From Enterococcus raffinosus (GTDB lineage: Bacteria > Bacillota > Bacilli > Lactobacillales > Enterococcaceae): 64,000 nucleotides of DNA. The notes under the pieces were generated by a model. It saw nothing but the letters and a program-made list of their open reading frames with translations. It ran no database searches and had not been told where the DNA came from. Location: the NCBI RefSeq assembly GCF_018917525.1, contig NZ_JAHLOS010000015.1, positions 1-64,000 of the forward strand, in the 5' to 3' direction. Made by a program: the position numbers and the translations under genes. Positions 17,701-26,308 of this stretch are shown here, piece by piece (positions within the stretch are counted from its first letter, which is position 1; every line of letters starts with the position of its first letter).

Positions 17701-19208
17701 TGCTCTACAGACCACCGTTCTTTTGCTTCTTGCTCCATTGTATAATCCCAAGTGAAGATATTATCATCATCGTATTTATCAAAAAGATTAAAAGGAGTTC
17801 CTGAAAGTTCTAACACCTTGGTATGTTCCTCACGCAACTTAGCTTTTACATTATTTGCCAATTCCGTTTCGTTGCCTTCATGAGCCTCATCAATAATAAT
17901 AAGATCCCAACCTATTGCAAGAAACTCATGGTTTTTATCACCTTGTTTTCCACCTGCCCATTCAGAACCACGTAGGTCTTGAATACTAGCGAAGTAAACA
18001 AAGGGTTTGTCAGTATCTACAAGATTTTTAATCCTTTCGCCTTGCTGTCTTGAACCATAAATATACGAATCGTCAGTAAATATTTTCTTGAAATCATTGA
18101 ACCAACCATCGCTAACCACTGGTCTATGAGTCATAATCAAAACTTTCTTGTATCCGCTCTCTTTGATTACTTGCAAAGCAGATAAAGTCTTGCCAAAACG
18201 CATTTTTGCATTCCAAAGCATTTCATCCTTAGTTTTGAAAACTTTCTTTGTTTGATTAATCGCATCTTTTTGTTCTGGTCTAAAATTAATTTGAAATTCA
18301 TCAAAATCATCTGTTTTTGATTTGAGACTGCCCTTGCCATCTTTCACCGCTTGAATAGCTTCTTTAGCAATATCAACCGTGACATTAAACCACTCATTCG
18401 GCTTACCTACATCATCTTCTCCAATGGTCTGAGGGTTGTACCCTGAACGTTTTAAAACTTCATGAACATCATGATCTCGGAAAAATTGATTTTTGTTATT
18501 TACTGCTAACTGAGCCCAGTGAACGACAAAAGGTACTCCAGCAGTAGTCATATATTGCTTAATTCGTTTAGTAGCATGTTTTCGAAGATACTCACTGTTA
18601 GGAGTAAAGTCCGCCTCGTAATCTTCTGGGACTGATGCATCTCCAATCTTTTCCAGTCCTTGATACATTTTCCATGTACCATCAGTATCTCTCGCGCTTT
18701 GTATATAGATAAGTTTACGATCAAAGGTATTATAAGTAACCACAAACATTTCATCATTAATTTCAACCCCTGGGTCGAATGACTTATTACTTGATAGATT
18801 ATATGCAAATACCCTAAGTAATTTATCAAGAGTAATTAACGATTCTACCGCCTCAGAAACAGGAATGATTCCATTTTCATGAGCAGCAATGTTACCATTT
18901 TTTCGTAACTTATGAAATAAATCAGCTATAGTCGTTGTGATACTATCTCTTCTTTTGAGTTCTCTAAGTACATTTACATAATTCATATTAGACTGATTAA
19001 TCCCGACATTTAAAGCAATTTTTCTTGCTGCAATTTCAGAATAACGCCTTGTTCCAATAGCAACTTCATTAGGAATTTGATTAACCATCGCACGATACGT
19101 GTTTATCGCATCAACTAAATTGGGAATACCAAGAAAACTTTCTAGCTTAGCTCCATATTTTGGTAGAAAATCGAAGTATTTTGCTTTAGATTTAGTTACT
19201 GTTGTCAT
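14775..19208 (-). CDS. Large restriction-modification protein: helicase plus N6-adenine methylase (Eco57I-like)
   Basis: 1477 residues from the ATG at 19208 (GGAGGAAG just upstream); a longer frame to 19277 lacks support. Order: a DUF4145-like start (KLRKNGNIAAHE, about 100-111); a region about 165-290 resembling GIY-YIG/T5orf172-type nucleases (DHDVHEVLKRSGY then NEWFNVTVDIAKEAI); an SF2 motor (Walker A NAKMRFGKT about 333-341, DEAH about 440, SGTPF about 470); a degenerate SAM motif FLDMNSKTGLYPLFV (about 1027); catalytic NPPYQ (about 1141-1145); and a C-terminal target-recognition region. This is a combined restriction and modification enzyme, comparable in layout to type ISP or type IIG enzymes. 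It overlaps the upstream methylase-like gene by 17 bases, so they should be co-translated. An IS256 element sits just after its stop codon. Confidence 0.85.
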   Translation of the reverse strand: MTTVTKSKAKYFDFLPKYGAKLESFLGIPNLVDAINTYRAMVNQIPNEVAIGTRRYSEIAARKIALNVGINQSNMNYVNVLRELKRRDSITTTIADLFHKLRKNGNIAAHENGIIPVSEAVESLITLDKLLRVFAYNLSSNKSFDPGVEINDEMFVVTYNTFDRKLIYIQSARDTDGTWKMYQGLEKIGDASVPEDYEADFTPNSEYLRKHATKRIKQYMTTAGVPFVVHWAQLAVNNKNQFFRDHDVHEVLKRSGYNPQTIGEDDVGKPNEWFNVTVDIAKEAIQAVKDGKGSLKSKTDDFDEFQINFRPEQKDAINQTKKVFKTKDEMLWNAKMRFGKTLSALQVIKESGYKKVLIMTHRPVVSDGWFNDFKKIFTDDSYIYGSRQQGERIKNLVDTDKPFVYFASIQDLRGSEWAGGKQGDKNHEFLAIGWDLIIIDEAHEGNETELANNVKAKLREEHTKVLELSGTPFNLFDKYDDDNIFTWDYTMEQEAKERWSVEHPNEPNPYEGLPKVSMYTFEIPNKFDYFDENKAFNFREFFRVKEDDETKLIHEDDVRKFLDYITTNDAKTNFPFSKQEFRENLRHTLWLMPGVKEANAFERVLATHPVFKEYNIANVVKTGDSEHASDSDLQLVRNAIGENPAKSKTITLTVRKLTTGVNVPEWTGVFFLSNTESPTSYLQAAFRAQTPFNHAELGVKKNCYIFDFAPDRALKIMSESVGLTSKKGKVNSLEQKKKLENMLNFFPILGQQGNTMKEFSVDRMLTALKKAYAEKAVNTGFEDTSLYNDNLLNLDQVDLTKFEELKKIVGSSKPTKHKDFIVSENGMDIEEYEKGSKGERKEKKDRTPEEQAAVEKIKKLREQRTKMISVLRGVSIRIPMMIYGMDVDIKDEITLDMFINLVDEKSWNEFMPMGLTKEKFKDFTKYYDGEVFVEAGRIIRQKAKSYDELDVIPRTEKIAKLFSSFKNPDKETVLTPWRVVNMHSINTLGGLSFFDNDFQNNTIDGQLVYRWVNNFNTKKIYTEETTFLDMNSKTGLYPLFVATSLYQKLFEEINNQKAGRVNGVELVELWKKVLKNNVYAVAKTPMAKTITKRTLAGFKDYSTNIEYVEDLTKQLKDSVDEGVNLIKEAFHGVKFDVIISNPPYQEMDGGAQASASPIYQNFVKAGKELNPSYMTQITPSRWYVGGKGLDDYRDEMLNDPHLRELHDWLTPEDIFPKTNIRGGICYFLWDKKYDNTKNLTRVVTYEDNKVIEDVMRSMKIEGVDVFVRDSKAVSILKKIITLNGELLNDNWLSKFTSPLKPFGFRGYFIKDPRFHADVDGLNEPIKCYGKGVIGYVERDEITTRQEWINDWKVYTARANNIGTELNDDNLNSFVGEPSSICTETYIVLGAELKLDEGSATNLTKYLKTKFVRYLHGLSKGSQDATAKTYRFVPLQDFSIKSDIDWTKPVSDLDAQLVKKYGIDKDEAKHIDNKIKSM

Positions 19209-19971
19209 CAACTTCCTCCATCTCTTCCTTATAAACTTCTGTAATAGGAACTGCCACGTAACGTAACACAGGAACACTTATCTTCTCTTCAATGATATCA
19301 TCGTCGAATGAGAACAAATTTAATTGTTCCGCAATGACAGGAGTAGAGTAGGCTTCTCCAGGATCACGTTTCAGACCTATATAAATATCATCCAATGAAT
19401 ACTCCGTCCGATTAATAGTGATTTTCTTTTGACCTTTTCTCAAAAATTTAGGTGTCCATTCACTAAAAACTATTGGCTTGCCATCTGGTGTTTTTCTTGT
19501 TAAAAAATCACCCTGATTAATATTTTTTGAAATCAAAGTCTTCGCACTATCTTGAACTTTCTTCTTTATTGGCTCACCATGCTTTCGAGCTTGCTCAAGA
19601 TAAAAGTCGTTAAATACTTGGAACATATTCATTACGCAAGTTTGAGCGTTATCTTCTAGTAACTCTACTCCATATAAAGTAGAAAGTGCCAACAAAGAAA
19701 AATTTTCATATTGTTCCATTGATTTACTGTATTCATGAGCAACCATAGCCATTTTCCTAGCCAAAACTTCTACTAAGAAAGCACCTTCACCCGCTGAAGG
19801 CTCAAAAAAAGTTTTTTGTAGCTCTTCGCAAGCCTCTTTTACCCCTGGCAAATTCAGCATATCTTTGACAGTTCGTTGCGGCGTAAAAACCTCACCATGT
19901 TTTTGAACACGTTTCTTGCTTTTTACAAGTCGCTCTGCCTCTCCTTTAATCATCATTACTTCATCACTCAC
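19192..19971 (-). CDS. Methyltransferase-like partner subunit of the restriction-modification system
   Basis: 259 residues from a GTG at 19971 with AGGTGA 7 bases upstream. It has a textbook SAM-binding motif I (KTFFEPSAGEGAFLVEVL), an acidic motif II-like YGVELLEDNA and a motif III-like NINQGDFL, as in N6-adenine methylases. Where motif IV (NPPY) should follow, it has PIVFSEWTPKF, so the catalytic motif is missing. The C-terminus (RKGQKKITINRTEYSLDDIY) is unlike a target-recognition domain I know. The catalytic NPPYQ is present in the overlapping downstream gene, whose own motif I is atypical. I infer that the two proteins form one enzyme, but the small subunit could also be regulatory. Confidence 0.75.
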   Translation of the reverse strand: MSDEVMMIKGEAERLVKSKKRVQKHGEVFTPQRTVKDMLNLPGVKEACEELQKTFFEPSAGEGAFLVEVLARKMAMVAHEYSKSMEQYENFSLLALSTLYGVELLEDNAQTCVMNMFQVFNDFYLEQARKHGEPIKKKVQDSAKTLISKNINQGDFLTRKTPDGKPIVFSEWTPKFLRKGQKKITINRTEYSLDDIYIGLKRDPGEAYSTPVIAEQLNLFSFDDDIIEEKISVPVLRYVAVPITEVYKEEMEEVDDNSN

Positions 19972-19993
19972 ACAAAATCACCTGTCTCACTAA

Positions 19994-20060
19994 TACAAAA
20001 AACCAACACAGTAGTACTATCTTGGGTTGGCTTATTATATATGAAATTCTGAATATAGAA
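19994..20060 (-). promoter_or_regulatory. Probable promoter and leader hairpin (attenuator-like) of the restriction operon
   Basis: Minus strand: a TATAAT in ATATATAATAAG (about 20035) can serve as -10 box; the -35 is weak. Directly behind it, GCCAACCCA...TGTGTTGG followed by TTTTTTG forms an intrinsic terminator at 19994-20030, upstream of the GTG start at 19971. A terminator inside the leader suggests attenuation or read-in insulation. Confidence 0.55.
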
Positions 20061-20779
20061 ATTAATTTACTTACTTGCTTACTAAGCATTCTACTCCTTT
20101 CCTCCATTTCAAGTTGAACTTTACACTCCGGAAAAACTTATCATAATTTTTCTTTTATATCTTATCACATTTTGGCTAATCTTTAGTTAAGGTTACAATA
20201 TATTGTGCGCTTCACAAAGGTAAAAAATTGCCATTTCAAATTACTAATAAAATGCAAAAAATAGGCTTGCTTGGTTAAAAACTTGTTTAAAATTTTATTG
20301 AGTCATATACATACAACTATTATATCTTTAATAATCCCAAACATCCAACTTGTCAAAATAATATAAGAACACTCATTAACTCAATAATATCTACAAAAAT
20401 CGCTTATTATTTTTGTGACAACCTAAAAAGTCTAAATTCTTTCTGTTAGATCAATTTTACTATACATAGATAAAATAATTATTGCTTTTATTTAAGAAAA
20501 GAAAAATGAATTTCAATTGTACTAAATTAATCCAACTACCATAATGATAAGTTTGTAAAACGGCAATTTCAATCATTATTAATATATTTCAATAATAACT
20601 TTGGATTTTAAAAATCTTCACCACTTAAAATTGCACAGTTTAATTGGTAATCCCTTCATAATCTTATAAACCTCTTGGTATCTTCGTATAAAAATAAAGC
20701 TTTTATCCTTAAAATAAATAAGGCGTCCTTTAAAAACTAATAAACCTTTTCATAGTTTACTTACATAGAAAAAAACAAT
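20061..20779. other. AT-rich non-coding stretch
   Basis: About 720 bases between the restriction operon and the PIN-like gene. I see no credible gene, RNA or repeat, only very AT-rich sequence that may be the decayed remains of something or a long 3' region. Confidence 0.5.
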
Positions 20780-21865
20780 CTACGTGAAACCTAATACACA
20801 TTCATATTTTTCGATTTCAGTAATTACTTTTCGTCTAATTTCTTCACGATCTTTTTGTGATGAAAAGAAATCAATTTGTTTCAAAATGAGTTCTTGTTTT
20901 CTCCTTTGAGTATCATCTTCAATACTCTTCAAAGCATCCTCAAAAGAATTAGAAAATTGATCACTATCTTTAATTCTAAATGAGGAAAAAACTGTTTCAT
21001 TACTAACATCGCTATCTTTGAAACTAACTACCTTAATTAATTTATATCTGTAAACTATTTCCGATAAAATCTGATCGTTGGTAGCAAAGATTACCTTATT
21101 CCCCTTTTTAATTAAATCTTGTTGATAGATATTTACCAAAAATAAATCCATTGCAGCATTAAGCATACTTTTCTTTCCTTTTTTATTAACACCATGATAA
21201 ATTCTCTTAAAGGATTTCCCATCGCTTGTTTTGAAATTACCCCACAGAAGTATGGAATAAATTAGATGTGTCTGATAAAAAATCTCTACATTATTTCTCA
21301 TATAGTCATAAAAAGTTTTTAACTTTTCTTCTCTTGAAATATTAGACTTTTCAAGTTCAAATATTTTTAGACAATACAAATATGAAGTATTGAATGCAAG
21401 AGAATCTTCTTTTTTTTGTCTGGATTTGAACTCCTCATCGTTTACCATATAATTTACAGCAGCTTCTGAATTTTTAGTTAAATACTTTTCAAATGAGCCT
21501 TTGGGGTTAATGACTTCTGATAAAGATAGTTCTTCAAGTAAAATCAACATTTTGTCTATCCTACTGAACATTTTTTTTGCATCCAAACTTCTAGTTACTG
21601 AATCTCTACATGTCTCATCCATTGCTGCACTGAAATCGACTGTCAAATTTTCATTAGTCTTTATTTCTGTTAAAAATTCAATCAATGAGTATGCAACTTC
21701 TTTACCTTTATCATTACTCAAAAATCTATTCATCATTGACGATGGTTGATCAAAATATGATTCTAAGTAGACACAAATATTTGAGTCTATTACTATAGAA
21801 TACTTTTCACCTTTCAAACTCTGTATATCTTTGAATCCTTCAAAAGGACAAATATATTTAAACAT
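20780..21865 (-). CDS. PIN-like nuclease domain protein, partner of the zinc-hook ATPase
   Basis: 361 residues from the ATG at 21865 (GAGGTG about 6 bases upstream; an earlier in-frame ATG has no site). PIN-like acidic residues are placed as expected: the first strand YSIVIDSNICVYLES, an acidic helix AAMDETCRDS, later AAMDLFLVN, and the late strand KVIFATNDQILSEIV (the TxD-like motif). The insertion of about 150 residues between them is large, so this would be a divergent family. The C-terminus is a charged helix (RRKQELILKQIDFFSSQKDREEIRRK). It follows the ATPase gene by 45 bases on the same strand. I infer a metal-dependent RNA- or DNA-cleaving effector; this rests on motif reading only. 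Confidence 0.6.
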   Translation of the reverse strand: MFKYICPFEGFKDIQSLKGEKYSIVIDSNICVYLESYFDQPSSMMNRFLSNDKGKEVAYSLIEFLTEIKTNENLTVDFSAAMDETCRDSVTRSLDAKKMFSRIDKMLILLEELSLSEVINPKGSFEKYLTKNSEAAVNYMVNDEEFKSRQKKEDSLAFNTSYLYCLKIFELEKSNISREEKLKTFYDYMRNNVEIFYQTHLIYSILLWGNFKTSDGKSFKRIYHGVNKKGKKSMLNAAMDLFLVNIYQQDLIKKGNKVIFATNDQILSEIVYRYKLIKVVSFKDSDVSNETVFSSFRIKDSDQFSNSFEDALKSIEDDTQRRKQELILKQIDFFSSQKDREEIRRKVITEIEKYECVLGFT

Positions 21866-21910
21866 TTTACACCTCATCTCAATAAAAACCTTACGAACAT
21901 TTATATTCTA

Positions 21911-24448
21911 TTACTTCGGTCTATTTCTCTTCACAAATTCCCTGCAATTCGCTAAATATGAACCCAATTCTTCAGGATTAGGGACTCCTTCACCTAATCC
22001 GCCGGCTCTATCATGAACCCAGTTTGAACAACTTACCATACCAGCTTCTAACTCTTCATAAAGTTCTCTAGTAAATGGGGCGTCTCTCAAACGTTGTGTT
22101 TGTATCGCTGGACTAAACCTTTGAAGTGAATTATTGAAGAGAATCTCTTCTACAGTCCGTTCCCATGTCTCCCTCAATTCTTCGCACCAAAGTTTTACTT
22201 GCCTTTCATAATCTTCTACCTTATCAACATTTGATGGAACAATTTCTTTATACAGTTTTTCAATACCTTGTAATTTATTCTGCAAACTTCCAAGTCGTTT
22301 CTTTACTGGCATGCTGAGCCACGGAAGTGAATTTTGTAATATTCCAGAATTTTGTTGAATCTTCCTAATTGTTGTTGTGCAATAATCTATTTCTTGCTTC
22401 TGACAAAGGTCTTGAACTAGTAACAAAAATGTGATGTCATGTGTAAGTATGACCACCTGTTTCTCTTTTGCCTCTTCGACCAGTCTTTTAGCGATTAATT
22501 CTCTTCGTTTATAATCCAATGAGCATACCGGATCATCTAGTATGATACAATCGTTATCATCATTAAGTGCTGTTTCAGCGAGAAAATTTGCTAAAGATAT
22601 TGATCTTTGTTCTCCTTCGCTTAGTATCTCAACAGGTTTTCTCCCTTTAACTGTGAGTTTTTTTAACGTAGTACCTTTTCTACCTCTTTGTTTAACCGTA
22701 GCAGAAAAATCAGCATTTAATTTTTGACATTCCTCAGAAAATCTTTCTATATATTCATTAGTCACAAATTGTTTGAATAACCTATTCTGAAACATAGTTA
22801 TTCTACCTGTCGACATATTGATAAGATTTGCAGAAAATACCCATTTGACATCTTTCAAAAATTTTTCGATTTTAGGAAAAAGTTTCTCAAACTGTAATTT
22901 GTCTTGATACCAGTCTAAGTATTTATCAATTTCAACCAATTCCTTTTCAACTTTTTCGGCATTTAAAACTTCAATATTTTTCTTGAGTGCTTCAAACGCA
23001 ACATCAAAACAATCTGTACTAACTCTATATTCATTCACTAGTGATTTCCATTCCAGAGATACCAAGTTATCAATAAGCTGCTTATTAATTTGATCAGACT
23101 CTACCTCGGCATCAATCAAAACTTTACGAAGCTCAGGCTCATTTTTCTTTAACCAATCATCAAACTTGGATTCTTGCACTAGTAGTTGAAAGTTTTGTTT
23201 AGCAAAATCTTGGGCAACTCTTTTAATATCCAATTCTGCTTTCTTTAGATTTTGCTCAGCCACACTTTTCAAATATCTCCAGTATTTATCTATGACTTCT
23301 GTGTTTTTAATATCCTGCCCACAAAAAATACAGTGATCAATTTCTTCATTAACAGACTCATAATATGTTTTGGCTGAAAGAATAAATTCCTTCCATTCAG
23401 TTGTACCTAAATTATAGATATGTTCTCCCTTTAGCTGCTCTATACCTTCTTCAGCTGAAAGATCTTTCAGGCGGTTTCTTTCGTTAATTAATTCTTTTGT
23501 CTTTTCTATTCTTGTATTAGAGAATTTATTGTTCAACTCTGAAATTCTTTGTTTTAAAAGATTCAAATTTTTTTCGAACTTTAAACACTCTTGCATTTTT
23601 TCATTTATATTTAAGCCCAGAAGAAAAACTTTCCTCTTTTGTTTACTTTTATACTCTTCTTCGTCTTTTTCAGTAACTTTTGCAAACTCACTTAACTGCT
23701 TAATATCAGTCTGATGATCTAATTTTTCGATAATCTTTTTTATCGCCGTCTCCTTACTAAAATATTCGATAAAATTGTTATCAATACTCTTTGATTCAAT
23801 CTCCGTTCTCAATCTGGATTTAATTTCGGTAAAATAATGGATATAGCTATCAAAAAAACTAAACTCTATTGGTGCAAAAGATAGCTCTGTTTCTTTGGTT
23901 AAATCATTCATTGCACTAACCGTATCGAAAACTGATACTTTTTTGAAATTATCATGTCCTAAATCATTTGGAAAAAACAAATCCGTACAAATACCCTCTT
24001 TATTTTCAAAACTAAAAGTTGCTCCAATTTCATTGTTGTTTCGAACAAATACATTAGGTAAAATACTCTTATCGCCTCTTGAAATGAAAGCATTATTAAA
24101 TAAACGAGTATATCCTGATTTACCACTCCCGTTCTCCCCGTATATTAATGTGAGTTGATTCCCAATTTTTAAAGTTTCATTTGGACTCAAGGCGTTTACT
24201 CCTGTTATACTTGATATACTTTTCAATTTAACTTGTTGCTTACTATTAGTTTGATTTACAGTTCCTAATAATTCCAAATGATTTCTTTCCAACCTCTGTC
24301 CGATTAAACCGTTTTCACTTTTAAACAACAGATAAATTTCATCCAAGTCTCGTTCGCTAAGCTCAGTTCCCTTGAGTATCGCATTACCTATACGTTGTTC
24401 CCAGTAGGGTTGTCTCTTAACCCAATCACAAATATTCGTATTTATCAT
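21911..24448 (-). CDS. SMC/RloC-like ATPase with a zinc hook (AAA_13-type)
   Basis: 845 residues. Walker A GENGSGKS (104-111); long coiled-coil-like regions about 200-340 and 385-530 flanking CIFC (373-376, HCIFCGQDI), a CxxC zinc hook as in Rad50 and RloC; ABC signature LSEGEQRSISLANF (609 on); Walker B CIILDDP (634-640) with CSLD; and a switch His in VVILTHDI (670). The head and hook layout is that of RloC/AAA_13 ATPases. RloC carries a C-terminal anticodon nuclease domain; here the C-terminal part (about 690-845, ending near WVHDRAGGLGEGVPNPEEL) does not show that triad to my eye. The nuclease role may instead be taken by the PIN-like protein next door. Adjacent restriction genes fit a phage-defence role (inference). 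Confidence 0.85.
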   Translation of the reverse strand: MINTNICDWVKRQPYWEQRIGNAILKGTELSERDLDEIYLLFKSENGLIGQRLERNHLELLGTVNQTNSKQQVKLKSISSITGVNALSPNETLKIGNQLTLIYGENGSGKSGYTRLFNNAFISRGDKSILPNVFVRNNNEIGATFSFENKEGICTDLFFPNDLGHDNFKKVSVFDTVSAMNDLTKETELSFAPIEFSFFDSYIHYFTEIKSRLRTEIESKSIDNNFIEYFSKETAIKKIIEKLDHQTDIKQLSEFAKVTEKDEEEYKSKQKRKVFLLGLNINEKMQECLKFEKNLNLLKQRISELNNKFSNTRIEKTKELINERNRLKDLSAEEGIEQLKGEHIYNLGTTEWKEFILSAKTYYESVNEEIDHCIFCGQDIKNTEVIDKYWRYLKSVAEQNLKKAELDIKRVAQDFAKQNFQLLVQESKFDDWLKKNEPELRKVLIDAEVESDQINKQLIDNLVSLEWKSLVNEYRVSTDCFDVAFEALKKNIEVLNAEKVEKELVEIDKYLDWYQDKLQFEKLFPKIEKFLKDVKWVFSANLINMSTGRITMFQNRLFKQFVTNEYIERFSEECQKLNADFSATVKQRGRKGTTLKKLTVKGRKPVEILSEGEQRSISLANFLAETALNDDNDCIILDDPVCSLDYKRRELIAKRLVEEAKEKQVVILTHDITFLLLVQDLCQKQEIDYCTTTIRKIQQNSGILQNSLPWLSMPVKKRLGSLQNKLQGIEKLYKEIVPSNVDKVEDYERQVKLWCEELRETWERTVEEILFNNSLQRFSPAIQTQRLRDAPFTRELYEELEAGMVSCSNWVHDRAGGLGEGVPNPEELGSYLANCREFVKRNRPK

Positions 24449-24524
24449 AACTTAATCTCCTTTATCACATTACTATTCTATAATAACAGATATTATTATA
24501 AATAATTTATCATTTCATTGAAAT

Positions 24525-24562
24525 TCAAAAAAAAGAGACGCACACATCCAGCAGTCTCTCAC
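24525..24562 (-). terminator. Terminator after the methyltransferase gene
   Basis: Minus strand: GAGAGAC, a 14-base loop, GTCTCT, then TTTTTTTT. It lies 50 bases after the stop codon of the gene at 24611. Confidence 0.8.
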
Positions 24563-24610
24563 ACAAAATTATTTAGTTATGCATTTCTCCAAAGTATTGT
24601 TAATCTAATT

Positions 24611-25237
24611 TCATAACCCTCTTCCCAACCCATAAACCACCCAATCCCGCTCCCGTTCCACCTGCACCAACCGCAACCCAACATCATCCAAATACTCCCC
24701 AAACACATCCGGCTCCTTCAACTTAGGCAAAACGTATTTAACCTTAGAATACTCACAGCCAATGAGCAGAATACCATCATCAGTCAGTATTCTTCTTATC
24801 TCTAAAAGACTCCCTCGCAAATTGCTCCAATGAAAATGATTTTGAAAGGCACAAATTAGGTCAAAGCTATTTGAAGGGTAATCTGTTTTCTCGATATTTA
24901 CTTTTTCGAACGTAATCGTGCTATTCGAGTTTAATCTTTTTGCTTGTTCGATAGCTTTTTCTGAAATATCTATTCCAATGATTGTCTCGGCCTTAAATCT
25001 TTGACTGAGGTAGTACGTGGTTGCACCATTGCCAACGCTTATATCTAAAATGCGGTGAAATTGTTTTGCAGGTAAGAATGACAGGCACCATTTTGCCATG
25101 GGCAAGTAAACTTTATTCCATAATTTCATCATGATACTCCCTACCCAACCGGTTGGCGCTTTCGATTGGTTTAGAAGGTATTTGTAAATGAAAGCTAGTC
25201 CCACTACTATTATTAATAGGATAAAGAAACGATTCAT
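24611..25237 (-). CDS. Membrane-anchored class I SAM-dependent methyltransferase
   Basis: 208 residues from the ATG at 25237 (AAAGGA 7 bases upstream; a frame upstream to 25321 lacks a site). Residues 1-22 are a hydrophobic helix (FFILLIIVVGLAFIYKYLL), probably a membrane anchor. Then the methyltransferase fold follows: motif I RILDISVGNGATTYYLS, the acidic loop IIGIDIS, FDLICAFQNHFHW after strand 4, and ILLIGCEYSKVKYV. The substrate is unknown; small Enterococcus/Clostridium proteins of this kind are often annotated only as methyltransferases. It follows a hypothetical gene on the same strand by 86 bases. Confidence 0.8.
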   Translation of the reverse strand: MNRFFILLIIVVGLAFIYKYLLNQSKAPTGWVGSIMMKLWNKVYLPMAKWCLSFLPAKQFHRILDISVGNGATTYYLSQRFKAETIIGIDISEKAIEQAKRLNSNSTITFEKVNIEKTDYPSNSFDLICAFQNHFHWSNLRGSLLEIRRILTDDGILLIGCEYSKVKYVLPKLKEPDVFGEYLDDVGLRLVQVERERDWVVYGLGRGL

Positions 25238-25323
25238 GTCTTGTCCTTTCTGACGCAATCTAAAGTAATAATGTTTCTTAGATTCTAAGTCTGAAATAAT
25301 ATCCTTACAAATCCAATACAACC

Positions 25324-25908
25324 TTATCTACGATCTTTTAACTTCACATTTCTCTCATTACTTACATTGTACTTCACTTCAACATCCACTAAATAATAAA
25401 CGACATGCTGCAAGTCCTCTTCTGTCACATCTGCCTCAGTGGCACTTGTTGTTTGTTTATACCTAAGTTTGACAACGTTCCCTTTTTTGAAACTTTCCGG
25501 CTCTTCTGTTTCAAACAATGCTTGATCTAAATAGCTGTCAACCAGCACCACATAAGACTTCTCTCCTATGGTTCGAACACTCGTAACAAAGAAATAGTCG
25601 GTCCGTGTTTGAACAGGATTTCTACCTAGAAGCAAATCCAAGGACTGTACTTTTCTTGGATTTGAGATAGCCACTCTTTCCTCATCCTCATTGAACAAGT
25701 CCATAGGTGTTACTTGATCTAATTCATCATAGGTAAAATTGATTATCTCATCTTTTTCGTATTTCAATTTCGTTTTAGTATCCCACTGTAAAAGTGTGCC
25801 ACTAGAAATATCTTGAAAAATCACACTATGACCATAATAGGCCTTAGATGCGCCCATCGGAACTCTATTATCAATACTAATTACTTTTGCTATTGTATAT
25901 TTTCTCAT
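25324..25908 (-). CDS. Hypothetical cytoplasmic protein, 194 residues
   Basis: Start at the second of two adjacent ATGs (AGGTG spaced 5 bases). No signal peptide or membrane span. It is rich in beta-like strands with two similar-looking halves (KVISIDNRVPMGASKAYYGHSVIFQD... and FFVTSVRTIGEKSYVVLVDSYLDQ), which hints at a repeated small barrel, and ends with a basic tail. I do not recognise the family. It is probably co-transcribed with the methyltransferase gene downstream. Confidence 0.6.
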   Translation of the reverse strand: MRKYTIAKVISIDNRVPMGASKAYYGHSVIFQDISSGTLLQWDTKTKLKYEKDEIINFTYDELDQVTPMDLFNEDEERVAISNPRKVQSLDLLLGRNPVQTRTDYFFVTSVRTIGEKSYVVLVDSYLDQALFETEEPESFKKGNVVKLRYKQTTSATEADVTEEDLQHVVYYLVDVEVKYNVSNERNVKLKDRR

Positions 25909-25911
25909 CAT

Positions 25912-26308
25912 ATCACCTACTATCCAGTATCTATTACACTAATTTTTTCTCGTTAGCTAAGCGGACAATTCCGAAAAGAACTCTCTTTGCGTTCGCTTTC
26001 ATAAATCTATTATAAAAGAATAAAGACAACAAAAATAGTCACCCCATGAATCTCTTTTTCATAGAATCTCTCCTGCTATTTATTTGAAATTAGTATTTCT
26101 ACCAGTATATATTTAAATAATCTTGTAGCTAAGACCCCTTGAAACGCGGAAAACGAAATGTTATTCAACCCAAATAACAGTTGAAGAATTTTGAGACGAT
26201 ATTCGCTCGTAAACCCATAGCCATCACAAAAAACCTCCCGCAATTCAACAATCAATTGTCAAATCACGGAAGGAAGTACCCATACTTTTAAGTTTTAGTG
26301 ATTACTCG
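25912..26308 (-). terminator. Intergenic region holding the terminator of the M81/PTS operon
   Basis: On the minus strand CTTCCGTGATTTGACAAT pairs with ATTGTTGAATTGCGGGAG, followed by GTTTTTTG (26226-26275): a long stem with a few GU pairs, ending the operon whose last gene stops at 26309. The rest (25912-26225) shows no gene; it probably carries the promoter of the 25908 gene. Confidence 0.75.
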
